Source of the DNA: Competibacteraceae bacterium UBA2792
GTDB taxonomy: Bacteria; Pseudomonadota; Gammaproteobacteria; Competibacterales; Competibacteraceae
NCBI GenBank assembly: GCA_002352125.1
Contig: DEHU01000033.1
Coordinates: forward strand, 40,597-52,552
Direction: 5' to 3'
Length of the DNA: 11,956 bases
Shown: positions 1-6,991 of the stretch, one piece after another
How the letters are laid out: each line of letters opens with the position of its first letter
How positions within the stretch are numbered: the first letter of the stretch is position 1
Notes under the pieces: generated by a model
What the model saw: the letters and a program-made list of their open reading frames with translations, nothing else
Database searches by the model: none
What the model was told of the DNA's origin: nothing
Position numbers and translations under genes: made by a program

Positions 1-101
1 TCCACGCTGCCGCAGGTGATGAAGCGCAGCAGATCCTTGTGCTCGTGGGATTCCAGATAGGCGGCAATATCTTGCTCGATCAGCGGAGAAGCGTGAGACA
101 T
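1..101 (-). CDS. cysN: Sulfate adenylyltransferase subunit 1 (CysN), N-terminal 33 residues only
   Basis: Only the first 33 codons lie in the window; the gene continues past the left edge. The start is ATG (complement of 99-101), preceded by an AGGGG ribosome-binding stretch. The visible protein has the conserved CysN N-terminus: acidic [10 protein letters not shown] followed by [13 protein letters not shown], which in the family leads straight into the GTP-binding P-loop (just outside the window). CysN is the GTPase subunit that drives formation of adenosine 5'-phosphosulfate by the CysD/CysN ATP sulfurylase in the cytoplasm. It starts one base after the cysD stop codon, so the two are surely co-transcribed and probably translationally coupled. 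Whether the full protein is CysN alone or a CysN-CysC fusion with APS kinase cannot be told from this fragment. Confidence 0.93.
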   Translation of the reverse strand, partial: MSHASPLIEQDIAAYLESHEHKDLLRFITCGSV

Positions 102-102
102 A

Positions 103-1011
103 TCAGAAATACCCCTGCCGTTTTTTCTCTTCCATCGAACCGGCGGCGTCGTGATCGATGAGCCGGCCCTGGCGTTCCGAATGACGGGTCAACAGCATTT
201 CCTGAATGATCTCCGGCAAAGTGGTGGCTTTGGAGCGGACGGCGCCGGTCAGGGGATAGCAGCCCAAAGTACGGAATCGCACCCACTCCAATTTCGGCGT
301 TTCGCCCGGTTCCAGCGGCATCCGCTCGTCGTCCACCATGATCAGCGTCCCGTCCCGTTCCACCACTGGCCGTTCGGCCGCCAGATAGAGCGGTACGATG
401 GGAATGTTTTCGATGTGGATGTATTGCCAGACATCCAGCTCGGTCCAGTTGGATAGCGGAAATACCCGGATGCTTTCCCCCTTGCGAACCCGGCCGTTAT
501 ACAGATTCCACAGCTCGGGGCGCTGGTTTTTCGGATCCCAGCGATGGTTGCGGTCGCGGAAAGAATAAACCCGTTCCTTGGCGCGCGAACGTTCCTCGTC
601 GCGGCGGGCACCGCCGAACGCCGCATCGAAGCCGTGCAGATCCAACGCTTGCTTCAACGATTGGGTTTTCATCACGTCGGTATGGACCCGCGAGCCATGG
701 GTGAAGGGGTTGATCCCCTGACGCAAGCCCTCTTCGTTGACGTGAACGATCAATTCCAGCCCCAACCGTTTTGCCTGCTCGTCGCGGAAACGGATCATTT
801 CCCGAAACTTCCAGGTCGTATCGACGTGCAGTAGCGGAAACGGCGGCTTGCCGGGATAAAAGGCTTTCAGCGCCAAGTGCAGCATCACCGAGGAATCCTT
901 GCCGATCGAGTACAGCATCACCGGTTTTTCGAACTCGGCGGCCACTTCGCGGATGATGTGAATGCTCTCGGCTTCGAGCTGTTTGAGGTGTGTGGGTCTA
1001 TAAAGGTCCAT
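103..1011 (-). CDS. cysD: Sulfate adenylyltransferase subunit 2 (CysD)
   Basis: The 302-residue product has the same length as E. coli CysD as I recall it, and the same start ([23 protein letters not shown]). It is the catalytic ATP-pyrophosphatase subunit of ATP sulfurylase: with CysN it converts sulfate and ATP to adenosine 5'-phosphosulfate in assimilatory sulfate reduction. The PP-loop SIGKDSS is at residues 35-41, the sulfate/APS-site motif GGARRDEE at 133-140 followed by SRAKER, and the C-terminus ends in the typical [12 protein letters not shown]. Nothing is truncated. Position 66 is Thr (DTTWKF) where E. coli has Gly, a substitution common in relatives. The ATG has no obvious Shine-Dalgarno sequence in the preceding 20 bases. 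The upstream rfaH gene ends 84 bases before, so cysD may have its own promoter or be read from rfaH. Confidence 0.97.
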   Translation of the reverse strand: MDLYRPTHLKQLEAESIHIIREVAAEFEKPVMLYSIGKDSSVMLHLALKAFYPGKPPFPLLHVDTTWKFREMIRFRDEQAKRLGLELIVHVNEEGLRQGINPFTHGSRVHTDVMKTQSLKQALDLHGFDAAFGGARRDEERSRAKERVYSFRDRNHRWDPKNQRPELWNLYNGRVRKGESIRVFPLSNWTELDVWQYIHIENIPIVPLYLAAERPVVERDGTLIMVDDERMPLEPGETPKLEWVRFRTLGCYPLTGAVRSKATTLPEIIQEMLLTRHSERQGRLIDHDAAGSMEEKKRQGYF

Positions 1012-1095
1012 GCGCGCGGATTCGGGAAAGCTAAGGTCCGGCGAAATGCCGAAACGGGATTCTCGCTGAGCGAGCGGGTGAAACGTGTCGATGGT
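1012..1095 (-). other. Short rfaH-cysD spacer with two small inverted repeats
   Basis: The 84 bases between the rfaH stop and the cysD start contain a 6-bp-arm palindrome, ctcgctgagcgag (1062-1074), and a 4-bp-arm hairpin, cggc/gccg around gaaat (1039-1051). Neither is followed by a T tract in the direction of transcription, so I do not read them as an intrinsic terminator. No clear ribosome-binding site for cysD is present. They could be mRNA structures or an operator; the sequence does not decide. Confidence 0.3.
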
Positions 1096-1623
1096 TCAAT
1101 TTGCTGGCGCCAGCACGTCCAACGGTAGTTGGATCGCGTTCGAGCGTCCGAGCAGCTCCAGCAGCACCAGAGCTCGACGCTTGCCGTCTTGGCTCAGTAG
1201 TTCTCCTTCGCAGCCGGCAAACGGCCCTTCCAGAATCCGTACTGAACTGCCCGGAACGAGCGGCGGCGGGAGTGCCAGCACACCGTCTTGTTCCCCGCAA
1301 AGCCGGTGCAGCTCGGCCATCACCGTTTCCGGGACCGGTTTCGGCTCGCCGCCGAAACGCACCAGGCCGATCACGCCGCGGGTCGAACGCACTGGCCGCA
1401 AATCGTCGTGACCAGGCGTGGCTCGAAGAAAAAGGTAGCGGGGGAACATGGGCTCTACGATGTCCTGCCACTGACCGCGTAAGCGTCGCCGCGACCGTAC
1501 CCGGGGCAGAAAGGTCGTGAACCCCTGACGCTCCAGTTGTTCGACCCCCTCCATTTCCCGGCGCGGTTTGCAGAACACCGCAAACCAGAGTGTGATCGGT
1601 TGATTGCTGGATCCTTCGGACAC
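1096..1623 (-). CDS. rfaH: RfaH-type transcription antitermination factor (NusG paralog)
   Basis: This is a NusG-family factor of about 175 residues, close to E. coli RfaH (162). The N-terminal NGN domain (about residues 12-108) has the RfaH-like pattern: WFAVFCKPRRE, a short helix ending EQLERQGF, then EPMFPRYLFL and STRGVIGLVRFGG. A linker leads to a KOW-type C-terminal domain (about 124-173) with PGSSVRILEGPFAGCEG. RfaH proteins bind RNA polymerase and suppress pausing and termination in long operons (LPS, capsule, pili), usually at an ops element, and can recruit ribosomes. The reading frame is open further upstream. I chose a GTG start (complement of 1621-1623) because GGAG (complement of 1629-1632) sits five bases before it and the protein then begins just ahead of the NGN domain. 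A generic NusG paralog of another subfamily is the main alternative; the housekeeping NusG normally sits next to secE, which is absent here. Confidence 0.82.
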   Translation of the reverse strand: MSEGSSNQPITLWFAVFCKPRREMEGVEQLERQGFTTFLPRVRSRRRLRGQWQDIVEPMFPRYLFLRATPGHDDLRPVRSTRGVIGLVRFGGEPKPVPETVMAELHRLCGEQDGVLALPPPLVPGSSVRILEGPFAGCEGELLSQDGKRRALVLLELLGRSNAIQLPLDVLAPAN

Positions 1624-1654
1624 GGAATCTCCAGGAGAATACGGCAAGGCGCGC

Positions 1655-1683
1655 ATTCTAGCGAGACCCGACCGACAAGGAAA
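1655..1683 (-). promoter_or_regulatory. rfaH: Possible sigma-70 promoter for rfaH (weak)
   Basis: On the minus strand a good -10-like hexamer TAGAAT (complement of 1655-1660) lies about 30 bases upstream of the chosen GTG start. The element 17 bases further upstream, TTTCCT (complement of 1678-1683), matches the -35 consensus poorly. The position is sensible for a short leader, but only half of the promoter is convincing. Confidence 0.25.
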
Positions 1684-1742
1684 GCGGGGTTCGATCCCAA
1701 ATCGCGGCGCCTTGGCACCGTGGGCATGCCGGGCTATCATCG

Positions 1743-1770
1743 ATCACGTCCAATTCGGATCGTATCACGT
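1743..1770 (+). repeat. ATCACGT direct repeat, 21-bp period
   Basis: The heptamer ATCACGT occurs at 1743-1749 and again at 1764-1770, so the copies are 21 bp apart, close to two turns of the DNA helix and therefore on the same face. Response-regulator dimers often bind such phased direct repeats. The copies lie upstream of the binding-protein and kinase genes. Chance occurrence of a repeated heptamer in a short interval is possible. Confidence 0.35.
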
Positions 1771-1776
1771 ACGCTA

Positions 1777-1793
1777 CCGCAATATTATTGCGG
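1777..1793. promoter_or_regulatory. Perfect 17-bp palindrome, candidate operator
   Basis: The arms CCGCAATA (1777-1784) and TATTGCGG (1786-1793) are exact reverse complements around a single central T. There is no following T tract, so it is not an intrinsic terminator, and the one-base centre makes an RNA hairpin unlikely. This is the form of a binding site for a dimeric repressor or activator. It sits about 160 bases upstream of the binding-protein start. Two more TTGCGG boxes occur at 1804-1809 and 1879-1884; the second pairs with CGCAA at 1891-1895. Confidence 0.5.
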
Positions 1794-1807
1794 CCGTTCA
1801 TATTTGC

Positions 1808-1833
1808 GGCATGCAATTTTTTTGTGGTATGCC
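1808..1833. repeat. Imperfect inverted repeat with T-rich centre
   Basis: GGCATGC (1808-1814) and GTATGCC (1827-1833) are reverse complements at six of seven positions, separated by 12 bases containing a run of seven T. It lies 15 bases downstream of the perfect palindrome. It could be a second operator half-site pair or a bend in the promoter DNA; it does not look like a terminator because the T run is in the loop. Confidence 0.3.
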
Positions 1834-1914
1834 GGTTTCTTGGCTGGTATCGTCGTGGATCGGTGCCGTGCTTGGTGATTGCGGGCCGATCGCAAAAATA
1901 CATTTCAAAAACGG

Positions 1915-1944
1915 TTTCTACAGTTTTCGACACTAGAAAAGAGG
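1915..1944 (+). promoter_or_regulatory. Leader inverted repeat next to the GAGG ribosome-binding site
   Basis: TTTCTA (1915-1920) and TAGAAA (1934-1939) form a perfect but AT-rich 6-bp inverted repeat with a 13-base loop. It ends one base before the Shine-Dalgarno GAGG (1941-1944), which is eight bases upstream of the ATG at 1953. The ribosome-binding site supports the chosen start. The hairpin is weak, and a regulatory role is speculative. Confidence 0.35.
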
Positions 1945-1952
1945 TAAGCAGG

Positions 1953-2753
1953 ATGTTCGATGGGTTGATGCGTAGAACGATTTGGTGCTGGCTCATTGGT
2001 TGGAGCTTGGTCGTTACTTGCAGCAACGCGACCGAACAGCAAGCCCGGCCGGAGTTGCTCATTTATTGCGGGATCACGATGGTGCGGCCAATGACCGAAA
2101 TCGCGCGCGCTTTCGAACAAAAGGAGAACGTCAAAATTACCATCGCGCAGGGTGGATCGGAAGATCTTTACCAGAGCGCCAAAAAGAGTCGGCTGGGGGA
2201 TTTGTACTTGCCAGGCGAGCCGACCTACCGCGCGCAGCATTTGTCCGAAGGGTTGCTCGGCGACTTTGTGACCGTGGGCTATAACCAGATGGCCATCATG
2301 GTTCGGAAAGGTAATCCAAAACAGGTCAAAGCCGATCTCAAAGAACTCTTGCGGCCGGATGTGGCGATGACGATTGGTAGCGCGGAAAGCGGCAGCGTCG
2401 GTCAGGAAACCAAGCGAATTCTGGAGTCGATTGGCCTCTATCGACAAGTGATCGATAAAGCCATCTTTCTGGCCTCTGACTCTCGCAGTCTCAACAACGC
2501 CATGAAAAAGGGCGAAGCAGACGTAATGCTAAACTGGCGCGCGACGGGGTTTTTCCCCGATAACGCCGAGGTGATCGACGTGATCGATCTAGACCCAATG
2601 CTGGCGAAGCCACAAGCTTTGATGCTGATTTTTCTAAATTTTTCTGAAAATCAAGATTTGGCCCGCCGGTTCATGGAATACGCCGCTTCCGAGGAGGGGC
2701 AGGTGGTTTTTCGCAAGCATGGCTTTCTCGATAACAAGACCGTCGTCAGATAA
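1953..2753 (+). CDS. ModA-like periplasmic substrate-binding protein (orphan, paired with a sensor kinase)
   Basis: The 266-residue protein has a signal peptide (basic MRR near residue 8, hydrophobic core about 10-23, likely cleavage after CSNA at 26). The Cys at 23 does not sit in a good lipobox, so it is probably soluble in the periplasm. The mature part has the type-2 periplasmic-binding fold of the molybdate/tungstate-binding family: ELLIYCGITMVRPMTEIARAF (first strand and helix, about 34-54), the GDLYLPGEPTY segment (82-92), NQMAIMVRKGNP (111-122, entry to the second lobe), IGSAESGSVGQ (141-151) and a C-terminal FMEYAASEEGQ...FRKHGFL, as in ModA relatives. No ABC permease or ATPase gene is adjacent. 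The next gene, 30 bases on, is a sensor kinase, so a role as ligand-sensing partner is more likely than transport. The ligand is not predictable; an oxyanion is the family default. The start is ATG 1953, set by GAGG and the signal peptide. Confidence 0.8.
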   Translation: MFDGLMRRTIWCWLIGWSLVVTCSNATEQQARPELLIYCGITMVRPMTEIARAFEQKENVKITIAQGGSEDLYQSAKKSRLGDLYLPGEPTYRAQHLSEGLLGDFVTVGYNQMAIMVRKGNPKQVKADLKELLRPDVAMTIGSAESGSVGQETKRILESIGLYRQVIDKAIFLASDSRSLNNAMKKGEADVMLNWRATGFFPDNAEVIDVIDLDPMLAKPQALMLIFLNFSENQDLARRFMEYAASEEGQVVFRKHGFLDNKTVVR

Positions 2754-2783
2754 ACGGCACGACCCTTCGTTGAATTTCAGAGT

Positions 2784-4814
2784 ATGAAAATGGAATCGTT
2801 GCCAAAGGACGAAACCGGAGTGGTGCCTCCACTGCGTTTTCTGTGGCTGATCGGTCTGTTCTTCGTGGGCTTTATGCTCATCGTTGGTCTGAACAAATTG
2901 TTTTCTAGCTTGATCGAGGATCTGAGAGAGCAAAGCAGAAACGAACGGGCACGATTGTTCATCGGCGAAGAAATCGTGCGCAACGTTCAGGGTATCGAAA
3001 AAGATGCTTATCGGATAGCAATGGCCGTCGGCCCCTTGGCCCAAGAAAGAATCGAAAGCGAACTGCTTAAAAAGGTCGCCAAACTGGAACACGATCTTGC
3101 GGTGTTAAAAGATGGAGGAGTGGTTCGGCAGTTACTTTACCTTAATGTGGAAGGCATGGACCAGATGGTCCGCGAGGTTGCTTTTAAGCCCGATGTAGAG
3201 GACAAAGGATATGTGATGGAGATCATCGAGCTAAGCCCCCACCTCGATCAGATCAAGCTAAAGGTCAGCGAATTGATGACCATGCTCAAACTGCGCGACG
3301 AATATCAAGAGCAGCGAAACGGCGAAGGGTCGATGGCGGTTACGAGCGATATTTTGGCCTACTTCAAGCGTCTTCCTCCATTTTTTTTCCGGCTCAACGA
3401 GAATGCCAACCGGTTATTTTTTGAAAGCCAAAACCGATTGCAGAATTTGGATATCCAGTTAGCGGCCCAGCGCGATCGCTACCAGACCACCGAAATGGCT
3501 CTGATCGTGCTGGTGATTGTTTCCGCGACGAGCATCGGCATTTTTTTCGCGCGCCAGATGGCTCAATCGAACGAGAAGTTGCTGTGTGCTTGGAGCGCAA
3601 TGCGCCTTGCCCGGGATGAAGCAGAGCGAGCGAGTCGCGCCAAGTCGGATTTCGTTTCGCGGATGAGCCACGAGTTGCGGACACCCCTGAATGCTATCCT
3701 CGGTTTTGCTCAGTTGTTGGGTAAGGAATCGTTGAACCCGGTGCAGCAGGGTTATTCCCGGCAAATTCATGCAGCAGGCCAGCATCTGCTGGAGTTGATC
3801 GGCGAAGTGCTGGATCTGGCGAAAATCGAAGCGGGCCGCTTGGTATTGGAGCACGTCGAGTTCGATTTGAGGCAGACGGTCGACGAGATAGTTTCTGTCA
3901 CGTTAAAGCGCGCCAAGACGAAAGGATTGGAGGTCAAGGTCGTTGCGTCTTCAGAAGTGCCGTACAGAGTTAAGGGCGATCCGACCCGGTTGCGGCAGAT
4001 TCTCATCAATTTGTTGGATAACGCGGTGAAGTTCACCGAGCGGGGAGAAGTGGGCATTTGGGTCGAGCCGGATTCGGAAGATGGCAAGCTGTTGTTTCGG
4101 ATATGGGATACGGGGATCGGCATGGAGGAAAAGGTGATCCAAAAACTGTTCAGGCCGTTTACCCAGGCGGACGAATCCACGACCCGCAAATATGGTGGTA
4201 CCGGGTTGGGATTGGTAATTTGCAAGGACTTGGTCGAAGCCATGGGAGGCAGCTTGCAAGTGGAAAGCGCTCCCGGCCGGGGAAGTCGCTTTTGGTTTTC
4301 CTTACCGCTGGAGCGCGCCGGCCGCGTGCCCGAATCGGTGGCGGCGGCCGGAATGGCATGGGTTGAGAGCGCCGAGAGGCTAGGCGATGGCGTTGTCGAT
4401 GACCAACCTTCGCCGACCCCTGGTCTCCAAGGACATGTGCTGCTCGTAGAGGACAACCCGGTCAACCAGTTGGTTGCGTCCAGCATGTTGACCGCGCTCG
4501 GCACGAGTTGCGAGATCGCCAGCAACGGCGTAGAAGCTCTGGAGAAGTTGGAGCGGGAAAACTACGACATCGTGTTTATGGACGTGGAGATGCCGCTGAT
4601 GGATGGTCACGCCGCAACTCGGGAAATCCGGTTGCGAGAGGGGCAACGGGGTAGCCGGCATATTCCGGTCATCGCAATGACCGCCAACGCGATGGCCGAG
4701 GATCGAAATCGCTGCATCGTCAGCGGGATGGACGACTACCTTGCCAAGCCCTACGAAATGGCCGCACTGAACGCCATTCTCCGGCGTTGGCTGCCCGAAA
4801 CCACCGGCGTCTGA
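2784..4814 (+). CDS. Membrane hybrid sensor histidine kinase with C-terminal receiver
   Basis: The 676-residue protein has a transmembrane helix at about 17-37, a periplasmic sensor region of about 200 residues (38-237, predicted largely helical, not a family I recognise) and a second helix at about 238-257. A short coiled linker without an obvious HAMP domain leads to the kinase core: H-box [11 protein letters not shown] with phosphoacceptor His296, N-box ending at Asn413 ([10 protein letters not shown]), G1 box DTGIGM (442-447), F-box FRPF (456-459) and G2 box GGTGLGL (471-477). The C-terminal receiver (about 551-672) is complete: acidic pair Glu556/Asp557, phosphoacceptor Asp600 in FMDVEMP, Thr633 and Lys655. 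No HPt domain or DNA-binding output is fused, so a separate HPt and regulator must exist if it runs a phosphorelay. The gene begins 30 bases after the binding-protein stop, on the same strand, indicating an operon. A second in-frame ATG two codons later is an alternative start; neither has a strong ribosome-binding site. Confidence 0.93.
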   Translation: MKMESLPKDETGVVPPLRFLWLIGLFFVGFMLIVGLNKLFSSLIEDLREQSRNERARLFIGEEIVRNVQGIEKDAYRIAMAVGPLAQERIESELLKKVAKLEHDLAVLKDGGVVRQLLYLNVEGMDQMVREVAFKPDVEDKGYVMEIIELSPHLDQIKLKVSELMTMLKLRDEYQEQRNGEGSMAVTSDILAYFKRLPPFFFRLNENANRLFFESQNRLQNLDIQLAAQRDRYQTTEMALIVLVIVSATSIGIFFARQMAQSNEKLLCAWSAMRLARDEAERASRAKSDFVSRMSHELRTPLNAILGFAQLLGKESLNPVQQGYSRQIHAAGQHLLELIGEVLDLAKIEAGRLVLEHVEFDLRQTVDEIVSVTLKRAKTKGLEVKVVASSEVPYRVKGDPTRLRQILINLLDNAVKFTERGEVGIWVEPDSEDGKLLFRIWDTGIGMEEKVIQKLFRPFTQADESTTRKYGGTGLGLVICKDLVEAMGGSLQVESAPGRGSRFWFSLPLERAGRVPESVAAAGMAWVESAERLGDGVVDDQPSPTPGLQGHVLLVEDNPVNQLVASSMLTALGTSCEIASNGVEALEKLERENYDIVFMDVEMPLMDGHAATREIRLREGQRGSRHIPVIAMTANAMAEDRNRCIVSGMDDYLAKPYEMAALNAILRRWLPETTGV

Positions 4815-4941
4815 AAGCTGCGAAGAGGGAAAATCGACGCGTTTTGTCAGCGAACTTTCCGTTAAGCAAGCGTTCATCTGTGTCTTGCGAAATCTTATTT
4901 CTCTCTCCGGCAAATTCCCAAGAACCGATCCTTGCTTTTGT
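4815..4941 (+). other. Kinase-caspase gene spacer
   Basis: These 127 bases lie between the kinase stop and the chosen ATG of the caspase gene. I see no T-tract hairpin that would end transcription and no convincing promoter, so read-through from the upstream genes is possible. The downstream part may be coding if the TTG at 4885 is the true start. Confidence 0.4.
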
Positions 4942-6345
4942 ATGAAATCCATACTGCACGTACGTTGTTGCCCGGCCAAGCCCGGCAGGCTATTTGGACT
5001 TTGGTTGATCTTCGCGCTGGCTATGTTGTTGGTTGCTGCGCTGGCCCGAGCGGAATCTCGGGTCGCTTTGGTGATCGGCAATGGTGCTTACCAGGAAGCG
5101 CCCCTGAAAAACCCCGTCAACGACGCGCGAGACATGGCCACGAAGTTGCGAGAACTCGGCTTTCAGGTCATCGACCGCTTCGACGCCGATCGTCAAACCA
5201 TGCGCCAAGCGCTGCGCGAATTCGAGCAGCGGCTACGCCAACAGCGTGGCGTCGGATTATTTTATTATGCCGGCCACGGTGTCCAACTCAAAGGTCAAAA
5301 CTATCTGATCCCCGTCGGGGTCGATATCCGTCAAGAATTTGAGGTGCCGGACGAAGCGTTGGATGCCGATGCCGTACTGCGGGCGATGGAATCGGCCGGC
5401 AACGAACTCAACATCGTGATTTTGGATGCCTGCCGCAACAATCCCTTCACTCGTAGCCTCGGGTCGGCCGGCCCGGGCTTGGCCCGAATGGATGGTCCGG
5501 CCGGAACCTTCATCGCCTACGCCACGGCGCCAGGCGCGATATCGCAAGATGGAAACGAGGGTCGCAACAGTCCCTATACACGCTATCTGTTGGCCGCCAT
5601 GAGCACGCCGGGACTCGGTCTCGAACAGGTATTTAAGCGGGTGTTGGTAGCGGTGGAACGGGAAACCGGCGGCGCCCAAATTCCTTGGGTGGCGTCTTCG
5701 CTGCGGGGCGATTTTTTCTTCCGCCCTCCGGAGGCGACCCCAAATTTATCTGCGTCATCGCCGATGGTCAACCCGCTCGCTTCGGGAGCGGCGGCCAGCC
5801 AGCAACCTGGGGAATCGCCGTCGGCTGCCGCGCTCCCGGTGCCTGTTCGGCCACCGGCTGACGGCCCGCTGCCGGACCAGCCAGGCGCTGCATCGCTGGA
5901 GCCTAGCATGATGGATTTACCGTCCGGCGGTTTTGCCATCGCTCGCCATCCCGTCACCACCGGAGCGTATCGGCGGTTTGCCGAAGCGGCCGGCCGAGCT
6001 GCACCACAATCTTCGCCGGATGCAGAAAACGGTACGTCGGCGCAGGTAACTTGGAGGGAAGCGATGGATTACGCCGTTTGGCTATCGCGGCAAACCGGCC
6101 GAACTTACCGGCTGCCGACCGAGGCAGAATGGGAATATGCTTCTCGGGCCGGCACCGGTAATCGAGATTTCGCCGATCAGGGGCGGGAATGGACCTGTTC
6201 GGAGTACCGGCAGGTATACGAAGGGCAGGAACAACGCTGTGCGAGCGGGCTGCCGGAAGCGGTAGCGATTCGTGGCAGCTCTTGGCGCGCGGGAGCGGAC
6301 CCGCTCAGCGATGATCTGGGATTCCGGCTGGTGCGGGAACCGTGA
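4942..6345 (+). CDS. Secreted caspase-like peptidase (C14) with shortened FGE-sulfatase domain
   Basis: Taken from ATG 4942 the protein has 467 residues. A signal peptide or anchor (basic start, hydrophobic core about 18-34, likely cleavage after ARA at 37) precedes a caspase-family domain (about 39-260): [20 protein letters not shown], the catalytic His112 in YYAGHGVQ and the catalytic Cys164 in DACRNNPF. A Pro/Ala/Ser-rich linker (about 262-322) leads to an FGE-sulfatase/SUMF1 domain (about 323-465) with [51 protein letters not shown] and a terminal LGFRLVRE. This domain is about 145 residues, much shorter than the usual 200-250. Segments appear missing at its start, between RAG and REWTC, and before GFRL, so it is probably a binding rather than a catalytic module. 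Caspase-like proteins usually cleave after Arg/Lys; the substrate is unknown. No ribosome-binding site is clear, and an in-frame TTG at 4885 is an alternative start. The gene follows the kinase by 127 bases on the same strand. Confidence 0.85.
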   Translation: MKSILHVRCCPAKPGRLFGLWLIFALAMLLVAALARAESRVALVIGNGAYQEAPLKNPVNDARDMATKLRELGFQVIDRFDADRQTMRQALREFEQRLRQQRGVGLFYYAGHGVQLKGQNYLIPVGVDIRQEFEVPDEALDADAVLRAMESAGNELNIVILDACRNNPFTRSLGSAGPGLARMDGPAGTFIAYATAPGAISQDGNEGRNSPYTRYLLAAMSTPGLGLEQVFKRVLVAVERETGGAQIPWVASSLRGDFFFRPPEATPNLSASSPMVNPLASGAAASQQPGESPSAAALPVPVRPPADGPLPDQPGAASLEPSMMDLPSGGFAIARHPVTTGAYRRFAEAAGRAAPQSSPDAENGTSAQVTWREAMDYAVWLSRQTGRTYRLPTEAEWEYASRAGTGNRDFADQGREWTCSEYRQVYEGQEQRCASGLPEAVAIRGSSWRAGADPLSDDLGFRLVREP

Positions 6346-6376
6346 GCGGACCGCCTCGGTGCTGGAATTTCTCGGC

Positions 6377-6991
6377 TCAGTCCTGTCCCACCACCACCAA
6401 TCCTTTGGGTTGGCTAGCGAAGTAGGCGGCCAGATCGGCAACATCCTGGGCTGACAGGGGTGTAGCCATACCTTTCATGACCGGGTTTTTGCGTGCGCCG
6501 GTCTGGTAATCTTGCAAGACCTTGTGCAGATAGTCTTCGTGTTGTCCGGCCAGCCGCGGATAGAGCGGGATGTTGCCGTTGCCGTCGGGACCGTGGCAAG
6601 CCGCGCAGGCCGCGCTTTTGGTCTTGCCGGCGGCGGCGTTGCCCCGGATCGGATTGGGTTCCGTCGCCGGCTTGAAGCCGGCCAGGTAAGCGGCGATATC
6701 TTGCATGTCCTGCTCGTTCAGCGAGAACGCATTGGCGTGCATGGTCGGATGCTGGCGCTCACCGGCTTGGTAGGCTTTAAGCGCGGCGACGACGTAATCG
6801 GGATGCTGGCCACCTAGCCGGGGCACGCGGTAAGTGGGGTAGGCGTTGGTGTAGCCTGGAATGGCGTGACAGCCAGTGCAAGTCATAAATTTGGCTTTGC
6901 CGGCGGCCGGATCGCCGGCGGCCTGGGCGGCCCCAGCCAAAACGCCGAAAAGCATCAGGATCGCGGACTGTCGCAACACGAATCGAATCAT
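6377..6991 (-). CDS. Di-haem cytochrome c4
   Basis: The 204-residue product has a Sec signal peptide (about 1-24, cleavage after AQA) and two similar cytochrome c domains, each with a CxxCH haem-attachment motif: CTGCH at 38-42 and CAACH at 129-133. Candidate axial methionines are Met84 (HPTMHA) and Met172 or Met175 (NPVMKGM). The repeated pattern LGGQHPDYV...LKAYQAGER and LAGQHEDYL...LQDYQTGAR is the internal duplication typical of cytochrome c4, a periplasmic electron carrier that passes electrons to cbb3- or related terminal oxidases. The start is ATG (complement of 6989-6991), with AGAGAGG five bases upstream. The gene converges on the caspase gene with 31 bases between stop codons and no evident terminator. 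It stands alone; no oxidase gene is next to it. Another class I di-haem cytochrome is possible but less likely. Confidence 0.92.
   Translation of the reverse strand: MIRFVLRQSAILMLFGVLAGAAQAAGDPAAGKAKFMTCTGCHAIPGYTNAYPTYRVPRLGGQHPDYVVAALKAYQAGERQHPTMHANAFSLNEQDMQDIAAYLAGFKPATEPNPIRGNAAAGKTKSAACAACHGPDGNGNIPLYPRLAGQHEDYLHKVLQDYQTGARKNPVMKGMATPLSAQDVADLAAYFASQPKGLVVVGQD

Larger units (their letters stand above)
1624..1952. other. Divergent gene-free regulatory region between rfaH and the binding-protein gene
   Basis: These 329 bases separate divergent genes. The part from about 1741 onward is visibly richer in A/T than the flanking genes. It holds a two-copy ATCACGT direct repeat, a perfect 17-bp palindrome, an imperfect long-loop inverted repeat, three TTGCGG boxes and, just before the plus-strand start, an AT-rich inverted repeat beside a GAGG ribosome-binding site. 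The plus-strand frame can be extended back to a TTG at 1788, but the extension reads like no protein N-terminus and precedes a clear signal peptide, so I treat the region as non-coding. I could not place a convincing -35/-10 pair for the plus-strand gene. Confidence 0.55.

Noticed and set aside
1096..1740. Longer rfaH product from an upstream start near 1740
   Set aside because: The extra 39 residues do not resemble any NusG-family N-terminus, while the GTG at 1621-1623 has GGAG five bases upstream.
1788..1952. N-terminal extension of the binding-protein reading frame from TTG 1788
   Set aside because: The extension has no ribosome-binding site, covers palindromic non-coding-looking DNA and precedes a normal signal peptide; ATG 1953 has GAGG at a proper distance.
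3767..4525. Long open frames opposite the kinase, IlvD and c-di-GMP genes (for example minus strand 3767-4525, 7818-8444, 10420-11076, and plus strand 7763-8701)
   Set aside because: They overlap strongly supported genes, show no recognisable motifs, and are the expected shadow frames of GC-rich coding sequence.
4885..4941. Longer caspase protein starting at TTG 4885
   Set aside because: TTG is a rare start with no ribosome-binding site, and it would place 19 extra residues ahead of a plausible signal peptide. It is not excluded, since ATG 4942 also lacks a good ribosome-binding site.
5900..6345. Possible diversity-generating retroelement target (FGE/C-type-lectin domain at the C-terminus of a caspase protein)
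   Set aside because: Such domains can be variable targets, but here the Asn-rich variable stretch before GFRL is missing, and there is no reverse transcriptase or template repeat in the window.
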